Of a DNA stretch of 64,000 nt, positions 62,906 to 64,000 are shown piece after piece. Position 1 is the first letter of the stretch. The number at the start of each line of letters is the position of its first letter. The notes under the pieces were generated by a model, which saw only the letters and a program-made list of their open reading frames with translations, searched no databases and was not told the DNA's origin. Origin of the DNA: Glandiceps talaboti (Eukaryota; Hemichordata; Enteropneusta; Spengelidae); NCBI RefSeq assembly GCF_964340395.1, contig NC_135560.1, forward strand, positions 6,356,598-6,420,597, read 5' to 3'. A program made the position numbers and the translations under genes.

Positions 62906-64000
62906 AAATGATGGATGCATAATTAAATAAAATGGTTATTTCAACAATTTATATTGATTCCTTTTAAGGTAGTATTGAAGACAAAAAAAATGAGAACTTA
63001 GGCAGCATACAAATAAAGTCATAAAACAAACGAAATGATAGATGGAAGAAGTAGAATCAATAATTCAAAGAAGGGAGAATATACTAATAAAGTTGGCAAC
63101 CCGCCACTATACTCCACTCTGCTTATTAAAAAACACCCATCCATTATGATCCACTCACAATTGAAGCATGAAAATGAATAACTAAACACAGAAAGACAAA
63201 TACAGCGAGAAAATTTGACGATCTCAAGTTTCTACCATATTCTTGATTGGTGTTCTCAAGTTGAAGGAGCAACTGGGTAAGGAAATCATACACACATAAT
63301 AAAACGACGGAAGAAAATTTAATTTTAAATATTTGAGTTTTTTAATTCCCTGTTATATCCTTGTTGATTCACAAAAGTTGATCTGCAAGCTATTAACATA
63401 CAATTGCTTAGAAACTATTAATTTCATACAGTCCAACCTGTTTTGCTGATCATAAAAATCATGCAATCTATAGACAATATCCCTAACGTGTCATTTGATC
63501 GGTAATTTGGAAATTAAAGAAACATGATACAGGGTGATCAAATTAATAGTCTGGGAGCATTTGAAATACAAGCAGTTAGACTTATTTTTTTTTTTTTTTT
63601 TTATGATGTGTATTGTGTTTTAAAGAGTTCATTTCGCAATCTTGTAATATCATTTTCCGCTGATGACTGATGAGTTTATTTGTCTACATACAAAGTCTGG
63701 CCCCTGGCTAATATTGTTAATTGTGTACCATACCAACACATCATGGTTGGCTGGTATTTTGAGAAACTAGGTCAGGGTAAGACATGTTCTTGTCTGTGTT
63801 TGCGTAACTACATGTACTAATCTGTACCGTACATGTTGTCACACGCCCACGTTAAAGATGATGACGTGAACTGCACTGCACGTATCAGTTTTCTAATTCT
63901 CAATATCAAACAAACGCGCGATACATATGAAACCATTGATTTTTTCCACATCGGTTATCAATTCAAAATTTATCAGTCTCAATATATTGGAACACAACCA
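62906..64000. other. Non-coding sequence
   Basis: No gene is seen. An uninterrupted T run of 18 lies at 63585-63602. Confidence 0.55.

Overview
This window looks like non-coding, AT-rich DNA from the nuclear genome of an animal, probably a marine invertebrate. The evidence is a tRNA-derived SINE with RNA polymerase III boxes, several short inverted-repeat DNA transposons (MITEs), abundant di- to hexanucleotide microsatellites, many minisatellites and one multi-kilobase satellite. There are no bacterial-type operons, ribosome binding sites or dense coding. I cannot name the species. I saw no open frame with a protein domain I recognise. The longer open frames either lie inside tandem repeats or are of a length expected by chance in AT-rich DNA. 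The stretch is best read as intergenic or long-intron sequence.

Layout. 1-8.4 kb: mostly unique sequence with one SINE (1033-1317), a 36/32-bp minisatellite (2044-2515), an old dispersed repeat (3515-3790) and a roughly 60-70-bp tandem repeat (5495-6056). 8.4-19 kb: two copies of a palindromic MITE (8429-8771, 13801-14147), several degenerate tandem repeats, a minisatellite built around CCATGGCAAC (11225-11795) and an interspersed element ending in a CAA tail (17390-18259). 19-25 kb: a 49-bp minisatellite of about 55 copies (19385-22101), a 16-bp repeat (23004-23515) and tetranucleotide tracts (24403-25036). 25-37 kb: one weak candidate exon on the minus strand (26080-26217), a 38-bp minisatellite, an octamer-bearing 83-bp repeat, a hAT-like MITE (29884-30254), a nested pair of tandem repeats (33671-34667) and more microsatellites. 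38-46.3 kb: one very large 30-bp satellite with segmental duplications inside it. 47-64 kb: a 23-bp minisatellite, smaller duplications, a second hAT-like MITE (55097-55478), TGAT-rich and CAGATTCTGA-type degenerate repeats, and two fold-back elements near 61.1-61.7 kb.

Recognisable tandem repeats cover roughly a third of the window by my count. Many of the tandem arrays are local families with their own unit length and sequence. The most notable points are the 30-bp satellite with near-identical blocks 5,529 bp apart, a minisatellite rich in RFX X-box-like palindromes, an 83-bp repeat carrying an octamer (ATGCAAAT) in each unit, one tandem array nested inside another, and several intact inverted-repeat elements with visible target-site duplications. 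I found no convincing new molecular system. No alignment, fold or database search was run; all copy numbers and identities are by eye.
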